From Pantoea phytobeneficialis (GTDB taxonomy: Bacteria > Pseudomonadota > Gammaproteobacteria > Enterobacterales > Enterobacteriaceae): 64,000 nucleotides of DNA. The notes below the pieces were generated by a model. The model searched no databases. It saw only the letters and a list, made by a program, of their open reading frames with translations, and was not told the origin of the DNA. Location of the stretch: positions 2,309,720 to 2,373,719 of the forward strand of contig NZ_CP024636.1 of NCBI RefSeq assembly GCF_009728735.1. Direction: 5' to 3'. Shown here in pieces: positions 38,339 to 47,547 of the stretch. Each line of letters begins with the position of its first letter. Position 1 is the stretch's first letter. The position numbers and the translations under genes were made by a program.

Positions 38339-38878
38339 ATGAAGCAGTTACTCGATTTTCTCCCTTTGGTCGTGTTCTTCGTTTTCTACAAGCTTTACGA
38401 CATTTTTGTCGCTTCGGGCGCGCTGGTGGTTGCCACGGGTATCGCGCTAATCGCCAGTTGGGTGCTGTACCGCAAACTGGAAAAAATGACCATCATCACC
38501 TTCGTACTGGTTGCCGTGTTTGGCACGCTGACGCTGGTGTTCCATAACGATGAATTTATCAAATGGAAAGTGACGGTGATTTACTCTCTGTTTGCGCTGG
38601 CGTTGCTCTACAGCCAATGGTTTATGCAGCAACCGCTGATTCAAAGCATGCTGGGTAAAGAGTTGCAGCTCCCGGATTCGGTCTGGCGTCGTCTGAATAT
38701 TGCCTGGGCGATTTTCTTCCTCGCCTGTGGCATGGCGAATATTTATGTTGCATTTTGGTTATCACAGGAGTTTTGGGTTAACTTTAAGGTGTTTGGTCTG
38801 ACAGGTCTTACCCTGCTGTTTACCCTGTTAAGTGGCGCATACATCTGGCGACACATGCCACAACAAGAAGAAAAATAA
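38339..38878 (+). CDS. yciB: Inner-membrane septation protein YciB
   Basis: A 179-residue protein with five transmembrane segments, the same length as E. coli YciB (IspZ). It begins [22 protein letters not shown] and contains [22 protein letters not shown] and [13 protein letters not shown]. It is linked to septum and envelope integrity. A terminator follows, then yciA. Confidence 0.97.
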   Translation: MKQLLDFLPLVVFFVFYKLYDIFVASGALVVATGIALIASWVLYRKLEKMTIITFVLVAVFGTLTLVFHNDEFIKWKVTVIYSLFALALLYSQWFMQQPLIQSMLGKELQLPDSVWRRLNIAWAIFFLACGMANIYVAFWLSQEFWVNFKVFGLTGLTLLFTLLSGAYIWRHMPQQEEK

Positions 38879-38887
38879 TCTCTGATG

Positions 38888-38908
38888 CCCGGCTCTGCCG
38901 GGTTTTTT
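38888..38908 (+). terminator. Rho-independent terminator between yciB and yciA
   Basis: CCCGGC-TCT-GCCGGG followed by six T residues, nine bases after the yciB stop. Confidence 0.88.
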
Positions 38909-38944
38909 GGCGCTTGCCGCCTCACCTGCATAAGAACTGAAGCA

Positions 38945-39361
38945 ATGGACGAAAAACATAAATTGCCGCAAGGCGAAATGGTGCTGCGCACGCTGGCGAT
39001 GCCAGCAGATACCAACGCCAACGGTGATATTTTTGGCGGCTGGCTGATGTCGCAGATGGATATGGGCGGTGCCATCCTGGCAAAAGAGATTGCTGAGGGC
39101 CGTGTCGCAACAGTACGGGTGGATGGCATGAGTTTCCTGAAACCCGTTGCGGTAGGTGATGTGGTGAGCTGCTATTGCCGCTGCATTCGCACCGGTAACA
39201 GCTCGATGACCATCAACGTGGAAGTGTGGATCAAAAAAGTCTCGTCGGAACCGATTGGTCAGACATATTGTGCGACCCAAGCGGTGTTTATTTATGTCGC
39301 TATTGATAACTCCGGCAAGTCACGACCACTGCCACCGGGTAAAGCCAATCTGAGTGATTAA
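38945..39361 (+). CDS. yciA: Acyl-CoA thioesterase YciA
   Basis: A 138-residue hot-dog-fold acyl-CoA thioesterase. The motif TLAMPADTNANGDIFGGWLMSQMD contains the active-site Asn and Asp, and ILAKEIAEGRVATVRVDGMSF follows. The start at 38945 gives the E. coli N-terminus (132 residues there); an earlier in-frame start would run through the terminator. It is convergent with tonB. Confidence 0.96.
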   Translation: MDEKHKLPQGEMVLRTLAMPADTNANGDIFGGWLMSQMDMGGAILAKEIAEGRVATVRVDGMSFLKPVAVGDVVSCYCRCIRTGNSSMTINVEVWIKKVSSEPIGQTYCATQAVFIYVAIDNSGKSRPLPPGKANLSD

Positions 39362-39368
39362 CAGCGCT

Positions 39369-39396
39369 AAAAAAAGCGGTCATTGACCGCTTTTTT
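39369..39396. terminator. Bidirectional terminator between yciA and tonB
   Basis: AAAAAAGCGGTCA and TGACCGCTTTTTT form a symmetric hairpin with A run on one side and T run on the other, for both convergent genes. Confidence 0.92.
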
Positions 39397-39397
39397 C

Positions 39398-40141
39398 TTA
39401 TTCGATATTCGCGCCACCGTTGATGCGGAACACGATATTCATCGTCAGGTTGGTGCCGGGACGCCCTGGCTGATAGCGCCATTTCTTCATCGCCTGCTTC
39501 ACTTCACGTTCAAACATGTTGCGCGGTTCCGCAGACAGAATCTGAATGTTATCGACACGACCGTCACTATCCACATCGAACTGTACCCGCACCCGTCCCT
39601 CAACGCGCAGCGCGAAGGCGCGTGCCGGATAGGCTGGCTTACTGACACTCATCGCTTTCGGACCATCAGAAACCGAAGGCGTGGAGGTTGGCGTGGTTCG
39701 CGGTGCGGTCGTCGGGCGCGTCTGGGTAGTTGGGGCGTCAGTTTTCACCGGAGCCTGCGGCTTCGCCTCTTCGCGTGGTTTCACCTCACGTTTCGGCTCA
39801 TGCTTCTTCTCTACCTTCGGCTTGGGTTTTGGCTTCGGCTCAGGTTTTGGAATCGGGATCGGAACTGGCTCGGCTTTTGGTGGTTCCGGCGCGACTTCTG
39901 GTACTGGCTCAGGAGTGGGTTCTGGCTCTGGTGGCGGCGGGGTCTGCACGGTTGGCGCAGGTTCAGGCTGCACTTCAGGCGCCACCATTGTAACGCTGAT
40001 CGGTTGGGATGCTTTCGGAACCTCAATGACCTGATGAAACGATGCATAAAGAATGCCGGCAATTACCGTACCGTGAAGAACCACAGATAACAGCACAGAA
40101 ACCGGGGTACGTTTGGGAAAAGGCGTAGTCAGCGTCGTCAT
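39398..40141 (-). CDS. tonB: Energy transducer TonB
   Basis: A 247-residue protein that passes proton-motive energy from ExbB/ExbD to outer-membrane receptors. An N-terminal membrane anchor (about 14-35, SVLLSVVLHGTVIAGILYAS) carries the conserved Ser and His. A long Pro-rich rod of EP then KP repeats spans about 60-115. The C-terminal domain (about 160-245) has YPARAFALRVEGRVRVQFDV and NMFEREVKQAMKKWRYQPG. The start at 40141 was chosen to fit the E. coli beginning; ATGs at 40150 and 40156 are in frame, and no strong ribosome site decides. Confidence 0.95.
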   Translation of the reverse strand: MTTLTTPFPKRTPVSVLLSVVLHGTVIAGILYASFHQVIEVPKASQPISVTMVAPEVQPEPAPTVQTPPPPEPEPTPEPVPEVAPEPPKAEPVPIPIPKPEPKPKPKPKVEKKHEPKREVKPREEAKPQAPVKTDAPTTQTRPTTAPRTTPTSTPSVSDGPKAMSVSKPAYPARAFALRVEGRVRVQFDVDSDGRVDNIQILSAEPRNMFEREVKQAMKKWRYQPGRPGTNLTMNIVFRINGGANIE

Positions 40142-40170
40142 AACAGTCATGTTCATTGAGTGAAGCGCAG

Positions 40171-40200
40171 ATTTTAAATGCAAATAGCAATCAGTTTCAA
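40171..40200 (-). promoter_or_regulatory. tonB promoter with Fur-like site
   Basis: On the minus strand, TTGAAA (-35) and TAAAAT (-10) are 18 bases apart. Between them TGATTGCTATTTGCA has a rough Fur-type symmetry, and the stretch resembles the E. coli tonB promoter as remembered. Iron repression is therefore likely but the box is imperfect. Confidence 0.55.
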
Positions 40201-40345
40201 CAAGCAGAGTTAAGTGTTTACCGTAAATGCCTTTTTTAGCCTCATTTGCGCTGGATGGCAGTGGGATTATCTTTCGTTTGCACTCTGATTAACGATCACT
40301 TAACGTGTTCGGCAAATCAGACCAGTCTAACGGGAGTTCCCTATC

Positions 40346-40642
40346 GTGCTTTATGTCATTTATGCGGAAGACAATGCTGACTCGCTCGAAAAACGCACCG
40401 CTGTACGCCCTGCCCATCTGGCACGTCTGCAATTGTTGCAGGATGAAGGGCGTTTGATTGTGGCTGGCCCAATGCCCGCCGTCGACAGCAACGATCCTGG
40501 CGCGGCCGGTTTTACCGGTTCTACGGTTATTGCAGAGTTCCCGTCACTGGAAGCGGCACAATCCTGGGCCAATGACGACCCTTATATCGCGGCGGGCGTG
40601 TACAAGCAGGTGGCAGTAAAGCCGTTTAAACGGGTATTCTAA
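40346..40642 (+). CDS. yciI: YciI family protein
   Basis: A 98-residue ferredoxin-like alpha/beta-barrel protein with E. coli YciI length and sequence: [26 protein letters not shown] and [17 protein letters not shown]. The start is GTG at 40346, with GGGAG upstream. Function is unknown; members are possible small dehydratases. It diverges from tonB, as in E. coli. Confidence 0.95.
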   Translation: MLYVIYAEDNADSLEKRTAVRPAHLARLQLLQDEGRLIVAGPMPAVDSNDPGAAGFTGSTVIAEFPSLEAAQSWANDDPYIAAGVYKQVAVKPFKRVF

Positions 40643-40665
40643 ATATACCTTTACGATAAAGAACA

Positions 40666-40692
40666 AACGGTTGCATGTAAATTGCAACCGTT
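40666..40692 (+). terminator. Rho-independent terminator after yciI
   Basis: AACGGTTGCA-TGTAAAT-TGCAACCGTT followed by CATTTTG, 24 bases past the stop. Confidence 0.75.
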
Positions 40693-40842
40693 CATTTTGA
40701 AAGATACGCAATAAGCACCTTGCTAATTATTTATAATAAAATAATTATCAGAAAAATTAAAATACAATAAAAAATAATAAACACGAAAACCATACTCATT
40801 TGCTACTATGAATTCATCTCAACACACATCGGAGATGTAATC

Positions 40843-41586
40843 ATGGTTATACGCATGATCATCTGCTTTGCTTTCCTTTTTTCATCATCGACATTTACGC
40901 ATGCAGAGCAAAAGAAGATAACAATTTATTCAGATGGTGTTTCCTGCCCTGCAAATTGCGATGCACATGTTGTCTTTGATAAGCGAATGAATGGTACTGA
41001 ATTCGCTTACAAGCCAAATACTCAATATGAACCGTGTAAACCTAACAGCGAATGTCGTATTTGTCTGGAGTCAGGAGGGAAGCAATGCTTGAATGTAATG
41101 TATCGCGGACCTGGTCCCCACAAAAACACGTTCGATTTCACACCTGCATTCTACATACAAGCTTGTGGTAAAAACCCAACGCAAAGACTATTACTTGAGA
41201 TGTGCTCATCTATGCAAAAGAGTGCAAGTAGACTCAACACAAGAATCAATTGCATACAAAACCCCAGCAAAGATGTTTGTGTAAACATTATGATGAGTGC
41301 AAATAAGGAAAAAACCAAAGATACTGAGAAATATAAACAATGTCTCACCCAGGGCGAGACATCTTATAATCGAGGGGTAACTAAGGTAGATATGCGGTCA
41401 GAAAAGTGTGCCTATGAACGCTATGGTACGGGAAAAAATAGCGATGGTAAAACATGGAGAAAATTATTACCCGCCGCATGCAGAAATAACACTTATGTTG
41501 GAAGAGATGGTTTAGACTGTTGTAGTGGTAATACTCTGACAGATGGCCCGTTAGCCCATGAGTGCACCATTTATTATCCTAAGTAA
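40843..41586 (+). CDS. Cysteine-rich secreted protein, low GC, unknown function
   Basis: A 247-residue precursor that I do not recognise. The signal peptide ends at about residue 21 (THAEQ). The mature part holds some 16 cysteines (SCPANCD, EPCKPNSECRIC, ACGK, DCCS and others), pointing to several disulfides and a periplasmic or extracellular place. The coding sequence and its flanks are much richer in A+T than the neighbours, a sign of horizontal gain. GGAG stands eight bases before the ATG. E. coli carries kch in this interval instead. Confidence 0.8.
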   Translation: MVIRMIICFAFLFSSSTFTHAEQKKITIYSDGVSCPANCDAHVVFDKRMNGTEFAYKPNTQYEPCKPNSECRICLESGGKQCLNVMYRGPGPHKNTFDFTPAFYIQACGKNPTQRLLLEMCSSMQKSASRLNTRINCIQNPSKDVCVNIMMSANKEKTKDTEKYKQCLTQGETSYNRGVTKVDMRSEKCAYERYGTGKNSDGKTWRKLLPAACRNNTYVGRDGLDCCSGNTLTDGPLAHECTIYYPK

Positions 41587-41646
41587 TGGCATGAGCTTAT
41601 TGAAATTGTGGTGAAACCACAGTTCGGTTCCGCAACCATTTTCTGG

Positions 41647-41684
41647 AGAAAAGAGGGGGTGATATTTATCACCCCCTCTTTTCT
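41647..41684. terminator. Perfect 38-base palindrome, bidirectional terminator
   Basis: Two 18-base arms (AGAAAAGAGGGGGTGATA and its complement) pair around a two-base loop. The arms end in A or T rich sequence, so it can stop transcripts from both convergent genes. Confidence 0.88.
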
Positions 41685-41711
41685 ATTATGGGTAAATGTG
41701 CTGAGGGACAG

Positions 41712-42182
41712 TTAATCAAAAACGCCATTTATAATTGCAGTCACCACCGCAGTACTTAGCGCAATAAGAACAAGGTCGTCACCAACAATACGCCATTCAT
41801 AACCTGGATAGTAAGGCAGTTCACTGAGCATTGATTTGGGAACATACCGCTTCGCGATTCCTGGCGGTAACGGTTTACCTCTCGCCAGATTTTTCGCAAT
41901 TCCCGGAGGCAACGACTTATAACCCGTCATCCCCATATCAATGGCTAAACCTCTTGCAAATGAAAATGAAACTTCGGTGTCTGCATTACGTGGATTTTTT
42001 CCTTTTACACCCGAACTATAACTGCTGTCATTATATCCTTTCTTACTATTCCCACTATTGTTTGCGTGTCCATTCCCATTGCCGTGTCCATTGCCATTAC
42101 CCGGATTTGCAAATACATATGTGGATGACAACATTAGACATAATGTTGTAACGAGAAGATTTGACTTGATTTTGTTTAACAT
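41712..42182 (-). CDS. CigR-family (anti-virulence regulator-like) protein
   Basis: A 156-residue precursor. A signal peptide ends VFA at about residue 25, followed by a Gly/Asn/His-rich stretch (NPGNGNGHGNGNGHANN). The core has the repeated motif LPPGIAKNLARGKPLPPGIAKR, the hallmark of CigR and RcnB-like proteins. A hydrophobic C-terminal segment (LVLIALSTAVVTAIINGVF) looks like a membrane helix. CigR of Salmonella is encoded in SPI-3 and dampens virulence. The start at 42182 has GGAAG upstream; the frame is open 21 codons further. It lies with the cysteine-rich gene in an A+T-rich block. Confidence 0.82.
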   Translation of the reverse strand: MLNKIKSNLLVTTLCLMLSSTYVFANPGNGNGHGNGNGHANNSGNSKKGYNDSSYSSGVKGKNPRNADTEVSFSFARGLAIDMGMTGYKSLPPGIAKNLARGKPLPPGIAKRYVPKSMLSELPYYPGYEWRIVGDDLVLIALSTAVVTAIINGVFD

Positions 42183-42324
42183 GATATTGCTTCCAGAGGG
42201 GCTTTTTATAAAGTTATCCCTGGAACTACTAAACTGCAATTTCATGCAATCCTAAATGCGACCACAACAACGCTGATACAATAAAGAATCGATACCGATC
42301 ACATTAAGAGATACAAAATTGGAA

Positions 42325-42348
42325 AACAGCGCGGTTAATCGCGCTGTT
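42325..42348. terminator. Terminator after yciY
   Basis: AACAGCGCG-GTTAAT-CGCGCTGTT lies 45 bases past the yciY stop. On the minus strand it runs into TTCCAATTTTG; on the plus strand TATTATTC follows. Confidence 0.65.
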
Positions 42349-42392
42349 TATTATTCATCCGAACATCAGATGCCTGTGTTAACGCTTGCTTG

Positions 42393-42566
42393 TCAGGCAT
42401 TCTGGGTGATAAACAGGATGGAGCGGCGATGCTGCTGCGCGACCTGATGACGAATAGCGTGAATACGCTTGTAACGACGTGATTGCCCTTCCAGCCAGCG
42501 CGCACGACGACGCTGCACCTGACGTAACATTCTCCAGCGAGCCACTTCATTTCTGCTTCGTCTCAT
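42393..42566 (-). CDS. yciY: YciY, small basic protein
   Basis: A 57-residue, strongly basic protein, the same length as E. coli YciY. It starts MRRSRNEVARWRML and continues RARWLEGQSRRYKRIHAIR, which matches the E. coli pattern of RSR-EV-RWRM, then RWLEGQSRR and IH-IR. GAGAGGATGTG precedes the ATG. Its place next to clsA is conserved. Function is unknown; the charge suggests nucleic-acid or lipid contact. Confidence 0.85.
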   Translation of the reverse strand: MRRSRNEVARWRMLRQVQRRRARWLEGQSRRYKRIHAIRHQVAQQHRRSILFITQNA

Positions 42567-42728
42567 CACATCCTCTCAGACAGGCTAATCACCGGCACGC
42601 ATTATAGTGATCTGCCATAAAATGCCAATTCGAATCGCTTATCGTTACCCCGTTATGATTAAAGGTTTCGCTACCGTTCAGCAACACGTAAACTTTGCTC
42701 ATCAAAGCGCGAACGGGACGTCCACTTA

Positions 42729-44189
42729 ATGACCACATTTTATACCCTTATCAGTTGGTTGCTGCTTTTTGGCTACTGGTTGCTTATCGCCGGGGTGACG
42801 CTGCGTATTCTGATGAAACGCCGTGCCGTCACCTCCGCAATGGCCTGGTTGCTGATCATTTATATTCTGCCGCTGGTGGGTATCATTGCGTATTTGTCAT
42901 TTGGTGAACTGCATCTGGGTAAACGCCGTGCGGAACGCGCGCGCACCATGTGGCCTTCTACCGCCAAATGGCTGAACGACCTGAAACAATGTCGCCATAT
43001 TTTTGCCACCGAACATAGCGACGTGGCGCTGTCGCTGTTTCAGCTTTGTCATCACCGCCAGGGCATCGCCGGGGTTAAAGGTAACCAGTTGCAGTTGCTG
43101 ACCAACTCCGACGATGTCATGCATGCGTTAATTCGCGACATCCAACTGGCACGCCATAACATCGAGATGGTGTTTTATATCTGGCAACCCGGCGGTCTCG
43201 CCGATGAAGTGGCAGAATCGCTGATGGCCGCCTCACGCCGTGGTGTCCATTGCCGCCTGATGCTCGACTCCGCAGGCAGCGTCGCCTTCTTCCGTAGCCC
43301 GTGGGTCGGCATGATGCGCAATGCCGGTATCGACGTGGTGGAAGCGTTACAGGTCAGCCTGCTGCGTGTATTCCTGCGCCGGATGGATTTGCGTCAGCAT
43401 CGCAAAGTAGTGTTGATTGATAACTACATCGCGTACACCGGCAGCATGAACCTGGTCGATCCGCGCTTCTTTAAACAAGATGCTGGAGTCGGTCAATGGA
43501 TTGATGTGATGGCACGTATGGAAGGCCCGGTGGCGACCACCATGGGGATTGTCTACTCGTGCGACTGGGAGATTGAAACCGGCAAACGTATCCTGCCCCC
43601 GGCACCCGATACCAATATCATGCCGTTTGAGAAAGAGAGTGGCCACACCATTCAGGTGATCGCTTCTGGTCCAGGATTCCCCGAGGACATGATTCATCAG
43701 GCGTTGCTGACTGCCGTTTACTCGGCTCGTCATCAGTTGATCATGACCACGCCGTATTTCGTGCCGAGCGATGACTTGCTGCATGCCATTTGTACCGCTG
43801 CACTGCGCGGGGTCGAGGTCAGCATTGTGGTGCCACGCCATAATGATTCGCTGCTGGTGGGCTGGGCCAGTCGTGCCTTTTTCACCGAGCTGCTGGAGGC
43901 GGGGGTGAAGATTTACCAGTTTGAAGATGGCCTGCTGCATACCAAAAGCGTGCTGGTTGATGGTCAGCTCAGCCTGGTGGGTACGGTGAATCTGGATATG
44001 CGCAGCCTGTGGCTCAATTTTGAGATTACTTTGGTGGTGGATGACGCCGGTTTTGGTAGCGATCTCGCCTGCGTACAGGATGATTACATCGCGCGTTCAC
44101 GCCTGCTGGATGGCGCTCGCTGGGCAAAACGTGCCTGGTGGCAACGCATCGTCGAACGACTGTTTTACTTCTTCAGTCCTTTACTGTAA
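42729..44189 (+). CDS. clsA: Cardiolipin synthase A
   Basis: A 486-residue inner-membrane phospholipase D family enzyme that joins two phosphatidylglycerols into cardiolipin. Two N-terminal transmembrane helices (about 3-25 and 35-58) precede two HKD motifs: [19 protein letters not shown] and [20 protein letters not shown]. The length equals E. coli ClsA. No strong ribosome site precedes the ATG, in contrast to its neighbours. Confidence 0.97.
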   Translation: MTTFYTLISWLLLFGYWLLIAGVTLRILMKRRAVTSAMAWLLIIYILPLVGIIAYLSFGELHLGKRRAERARTMWPSTAKWLNDLKQCRHIFATEHSDVALSLFQLCHHRQGIAGVKGNQLQLLTNSDDVMHALIRDIQLARHNIEMVFYIWQPGGLADEVAESLMAASRRGVHCRLMLDSAGSVAFFRSPWVGMMRNAGIDVVEALQVSLLRVFLRRMDLRQHRKVVLIDNYIAYTGSMNLVDPRFFKQDAGVGQWIDVMARMEGPVATTMGIVYSCDWEIETGKRILPPAPDTNIMPFEKESGHTIQVIASGPGFPEDMIHQALLTAVYSARHQLIMTTPYFVPSDDLLHAICTAALRGVEVSIVVPRHNDSLLVGWASRAFFTELLEAGVKIYQFEDGLLHTKSVLVDGQLSLVGTVNLDMRSLWLNFEITLVVDDAGFGSDLACVQDDYIARSRLLDGARWAKRAWWQRIVERLFYFFSPLL

Positions 44190-44225
44190 AACGAGCGGAA
44201 ATATTTACCGCCGCAGGGCACGCCA

Positions 44226-44555
44226 ATGACTATGGATTTAAATAACCGCCTTACCGAAGATGAAACGCTGGAGCAGGCTTACGATATTTTTCTTGAGCTG
44301 GCAGGCGACAATCTCGATCCCGCAGATATCATTTTGTTCAACCTGCAATTTGAGGAACGCGGTGGCGCAGAGCTGTTCGATCCGTCAGAAGACTGGCAGG
44401 AGCATGTCGATTTTGACCTGAACCCTGACTTTTTCTCTGAGGTGGTGATTGGTCTCGGTGAAGCCGATGGTGAGCCGATTACCGATGTGTTCGCGCGTAT
44501 TCTGCTGTGCCGCGAGAAAGACCACAAGTTGTGCCATATTCTCTGGCGCGAATGA
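44226..44555 (+). CDS. yciU: YciU, dsDNA-mimic family protein
   Basis: A 109-residue very acidic protein ([50 protein letters not shown]), the HI1450/YciU family proposed to mimic double-stranded DNA. Length and sequence match E. coli YciU. It follows clsA by 36 bases in the same direction and converges on oppF. Confidence 0.95.
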   Translation: MTMDLNNRLTEDETLEQAYDIFLELAGDNLDPADIILFNLQFEERGGAELFDPSEDWQEHVDFDLNPDFFSEVVIGLGEADGEPITDVFARILLCREKDHKLCHILWRE

Positions 44556-44571
44556 TCGCAGCACGATAATG

Positions 44572-44595
44572 AACGCCGGGCACTTGCCCGGCGTT
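44572..44595. terminator. Terminator between yciU and oppF
   Basis: AACGCCGGGC-ACTT-GCCCGGCGTT is a ten-base-pair stem between convergent genes, followed on the plus strand by GTGTTTT. Confidence 0.78.
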
Positions 44596-44600
44596 GTGTT

Positions 44601-45602
44601 TTATAGCGGATCGACCTTCAGACAAGACACCGCATGACGGAAGCTGCCTTCCAGCAATGGACGCGTTTTGGCACACTCCGGCCCGGCTATCGGACAACGA
44701 GTGCGGAATACGCAACCTGATGGCGGATTGATCGGCGACGGCAGTTCCCCTTCCAGTAGCTGAATCTGTTTGTTCTTCTCCAGATCCGGGTCGGGAATCG
44801 GCACCGCTGACATCAACGCACGCGTATACGGGTGCTGCGGATTGCTGTAGACCTCATCGTAAGTCCCCAGCTCCACCGCATGACCGAGATACATCACCAA
44901 CACACGGTCAGAAATGTGTTTAACCACCGCCAGATCGTGCGCGATGAAGATCAGCGACAGCCCCATCTCACGTTGCAGCTGCTGCAACAGGTTCACCACC
45001 TGCGCCTGAATCGACACATCGAGCGCAGAAACGGGTTCATCACAAATAATCAGCTTCGGTTCGAGGATCAACGCACGCGCAATGCCGATACGTTGACACT
45101 GACCGCCCGAAAACTCATGCGGATAACGGTTGATGAGGTTGGGCAGCAGGCCAACCTTCATCATCATGTTTTTGACCTTGTCCTTCACTTCCTGACGCGG
45201 CATCTTCGGATGATAGGTGCGCAGCGGCTCCGCAATGATATCGCCGATGGTCATACGCGGGTTGAGCGACGCCAGCGGGTCCTGGAAGATCATCTGGATA
45301 TCACTGCGCGCTTTGCGCCACTCTTCCTGACTCTGTCCCAGCAAATCGCGTCCCAGCCATGCCACACGACCATCAGTGGCCTTCACCAACCCGATGATTG
45401 CGCGTGCCAGCGTCGATTTACCACAGCCGGATTCACCCACCACGCCGAGGGTTTCCCCCTCGTACAGGCGCAGGCTCACGCCATCCACCGCCTTCAGGGT
45501 TTTGGCGGGTTGCCAGAACCACTGCTTGCCATCTTTGATATCGAAATGCACCTTCAGATCGGCGATTTCCAGTAACACTTTTTTCTCAGCTACGGCGTTC
45601 AT
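44601..45602 (-). CDS. oppF: Oligopeptide ABC transporter ATPase OppF
   Basis: A 333-residue ATP-binding subunit. Walker [15 protein letters not shown], signature [16 protein letters not shown] and Walker [13 protein letters not shown] are intact, and a C-terminal oligopeptide-transporter tail has Cys-rich [12 protein letters not shown] typical of the family. It overlaps oppD by four bases and is the last gene of the operon. Confidence 0.98.
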   Translation of the reverse strand: MNAVAEKKVLLEIADLKVHFDIKDGKQWFWQPAKTLKAVDGVSLRLYEGETLGVVGESGCGKSTLARAIIGLVKATDGRVAWLGRDLLGQSQEEWRKARSDIQMIFQDPLASLNPRMTIGDIIAEPLRTYHPKMPRQEVKDKVKNMMMKVGLLPNLINRYPHEFSGGQCQRIGIARALILEPKLIICDEPVSALDVSIQAQVVNLLQQLQREMGLSLIFIAHDLAVVKHISDRVLVMYLGHAVELGTYDEVYSNPQHPYTRALMSAVPIPDPDLEKNKQIQLLEGELPSPINPPSGCVFRTRCPIAGPECAKTRPLLEGSFRHAVSCLKVDPL

Positions 45603-46612
45603 ACTAACTCCTCCACCGGCTTGAAGCAGGCGCGCAGACGACCTTCACCAAAAGGTTCCAGTGCCGGGACTTTGGCACAGACATCCATCGCATGCGGGCA
45701 TCGCGGTTGGAACGGACAGCCCTGCGGCAGACGCAACAGGTTGGGCGGGTTACCCGGAATCGTCATCAGCGACTCCCCTTCGGCATCGAGACGCGGTACC
45801 GCGCTCAGCAGACCAATCGAGTACGGATGCGCCGGTTGATAGAACACATCACGCGCCCGGCCATACTCCATAGTACGCCCGGCATACATCACCAGCACCT
45901 TGTCGCAGATCCCGGCAACCACGCCCAGATCGTGCGTAATCATGATGATCGCCGTGTTGAACTCGCGCTTCAGTTCGTTCAGCAGCGTCATGATTTGCGC
46001 CTGTACCGTCACGTCTAATGCGGTGGTGGGTTCATCGGCAATCAATAATTTCGGACGACACAGCAACGCCATAGCAATCATTACGCGCTGGCGCATCCCG
46101 CCTGAGAATTCATGCGGATACATTTTCATGCGTTTGCGTGCTTCCGGCATTTTTACCGCATCCAGCATACGCACTGACTCTTCAAACGCCTGGGCGTTGC
46201 TCATCCCTTTATGCAGCTTCAGTACTTCCATCAGCTGTTCGCCAACGCGCATGTAAGGGTTCAGCGAGGTCATCGGGTCCTGGAAGATCATCGCGATCTG
46301 CTCGGCGCGCAGTTTATTCAGCGTATTTTCCGGCAGGTTGAGGATCTCCTGGCCGTTAAATTTGGCAGATCCGCCAATGCGACCGTTTTTCGCCAGCAGC
46401 CCCATCAGCGCAAACGCGGTCTGCGATTTACCGGAACCCGACTCGCCAACGATACCGAGGGTTTCACCGGCTCGCAGCGAGAAGTTGAGATCGTTGACCG
46501 CAGTGACATCGCCATCGTGCGTACCAAAGGTGACACGCAGATCTTTAACATCTAACAACAGGTTGCTTCCCGCACGGGCCGCCATTGCTGGCTGAAATTC
46601 ATGAATGGTCAT
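45599..46612 (-). CDS. oppD: Oligopeptide ABC transporter ATPase OppD
   Basis: A 337-residue ATP-binding subunit, the same length as E. coli OppD. Walker A GESGSGKSQTAFAL, signature EFSGGMRQRVMIAMAL, Walker B LLIADEPTTALD and the tail FQPRCPHAMDVC are present. The start at 46612 has GAGGAG upstream and gives the E. coli length; an in-frame TTG lies 15 bases before it. It starts 12 bases after the oppC stop codon's first base. Confidence 0.98.
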   Translation of the reverse strand: MTIHEFQPAMAARAGSNLLLDVKDLRVTFGTHDGDVTAVNDLNFSLRAGETLGIVGESGSGKSQTAFALMGLLAKNGRIGGSAKFNGQEILNLPENTLNKLRAEQIAMIFQDPMTSLNPYMRVGEQLMEVLKLHKGMSNAQAFEESVRMLDAVKMPEARKRMKMYPHEFSGGMRQRVMIAMALLCRPKLLIADEPTTALDVTVQAQIMTLLNELKREFNTAIIMITHDLGVVAGICDKVLVMYAGRTMEYGRARDVFYQPAHPYSIGLLSAVPRLDAEGESLMTIPGNPPNLLRLPQGCPFQPRCPHAMDVCAKVPALEPFGEGRLRACFKPVEELV

Positions 46613-46623
46613 CGGGAAACTCC

Positions 46624-47532
46624 TCAACGATCTTTCGGGTCGAGGGCATCACGCAGGCCATCGCCGATAAAGTTAAAACAGAACAACGTGATCACAAGGA
46701 AACCCGCCGGGAACATCAGCAACCAGGGGGAAACTTCCATCGAGTTTGCCCCGTCGCTTAACAACGCCCCCCAACTGCTCAGCGGCTCCTGCGTACCCAG
46801 GCCGAGGAAGCTGAGGAAGGATTCGAACAGGATCATGCTGGGTACCAGCAGCGAGGCATACACCACCACCACCCCGAGGACGTTAGGTACGATATGGCGC
46901 AACACGATGTTCATCGTTGATACCCCACCAACCTGCGCGGCTTCGATAAACTCTTTGCGTTTCAGGCCCAGGGTTTGCCCGCGCACGATACGTGCCATAT
47001 CCAGCCACGACACCATGCCGATGGCGACAAAAATCAGCAGGATATTACGGCCAAAGAAGGTCACCAGCAGAATGACGAAGAACATAAACGGGAAGGAGTT
47101 GAGGATCTCCAGAATACGCATCATCACCGAGTCGGTTTTACCGCCAAGATAACCGGCAGCCGAACCGTACAAGGTGCCGACCAGCACCGCAATCAACGCA
47201 GAGGCAATCCCCACCATCAGCGAGATACGGCCACCGATGGCCACGCGCACCAGCAGATCACGCCCGGAAGAGTCGGTACCGAACCAGTGACCCGAAGTGG
47301 TATCCGGCGGAGCCGACATCATGCCCCAATCGGTATCGTCGTAGCGGAATTGCGACAGCATCGGCGCAAAAATCACAAACAGCGCGATCAGCACCAGCAC
47401 CAGCAAACTGAGTAGCGCGGCGCGGTTATGAATAAAGCGACGACGCGCATCCTGCCACAGGCTGCGCCCTTCCACTTCCAGCTTTTCACTGAAGGCATCC
47501 AGAGCTTCGCTGTTTTTCTTACTTAACATCAT
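46624..47532 (-). CDS. oppC: Oligopeptide ABC transporter permease OppC
   Basis: A 302-residue permease with six transmembrane segments, the same length as E. coli OppC. The EAA loop reads EFIEAAQVGGVSTMNIVLRHIVPN. It begins MMLSKKNSEALDAFSEKLE, as in E. coli. It lies 15 bases after oppB. Confidence 0.98.
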   Translation of the reverse strand: MMLSKKNSEALDAFSEKLEVEGRSLWQDARRRFIHNRAALLSLLVLVLIALFVIFAPMLSQFRYDDTDWGMMSAPPDTTSGHWFGTDSSGRDLLVRVAIGGRISLMVGIASALIAVLVGTLYGSAAGYLGGKTDSVMMRILEILNSFPFMFFVILLVTFFGRNILLIFVAIGMVSWLDMARIVRGQTLGLKRKEFIEAAQVGGVSTMNIVLRHIVPNVLGVVVVYASLLVPSMILFESFLSFLGLGTQEPLSSWGALLSDGANSMEVSPWLLMFPAGFLVITLFCFNFIGDGLRDALDPKDR

Positions 47533-47547
47533 GGGCGAACTCCGGCG

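Noticed and set aside
40693-42250. kch potassium channel gene expected from synteny
   Set aside because: No frame with a channel filter or membrane pattern is present; the interval holds two other genes.
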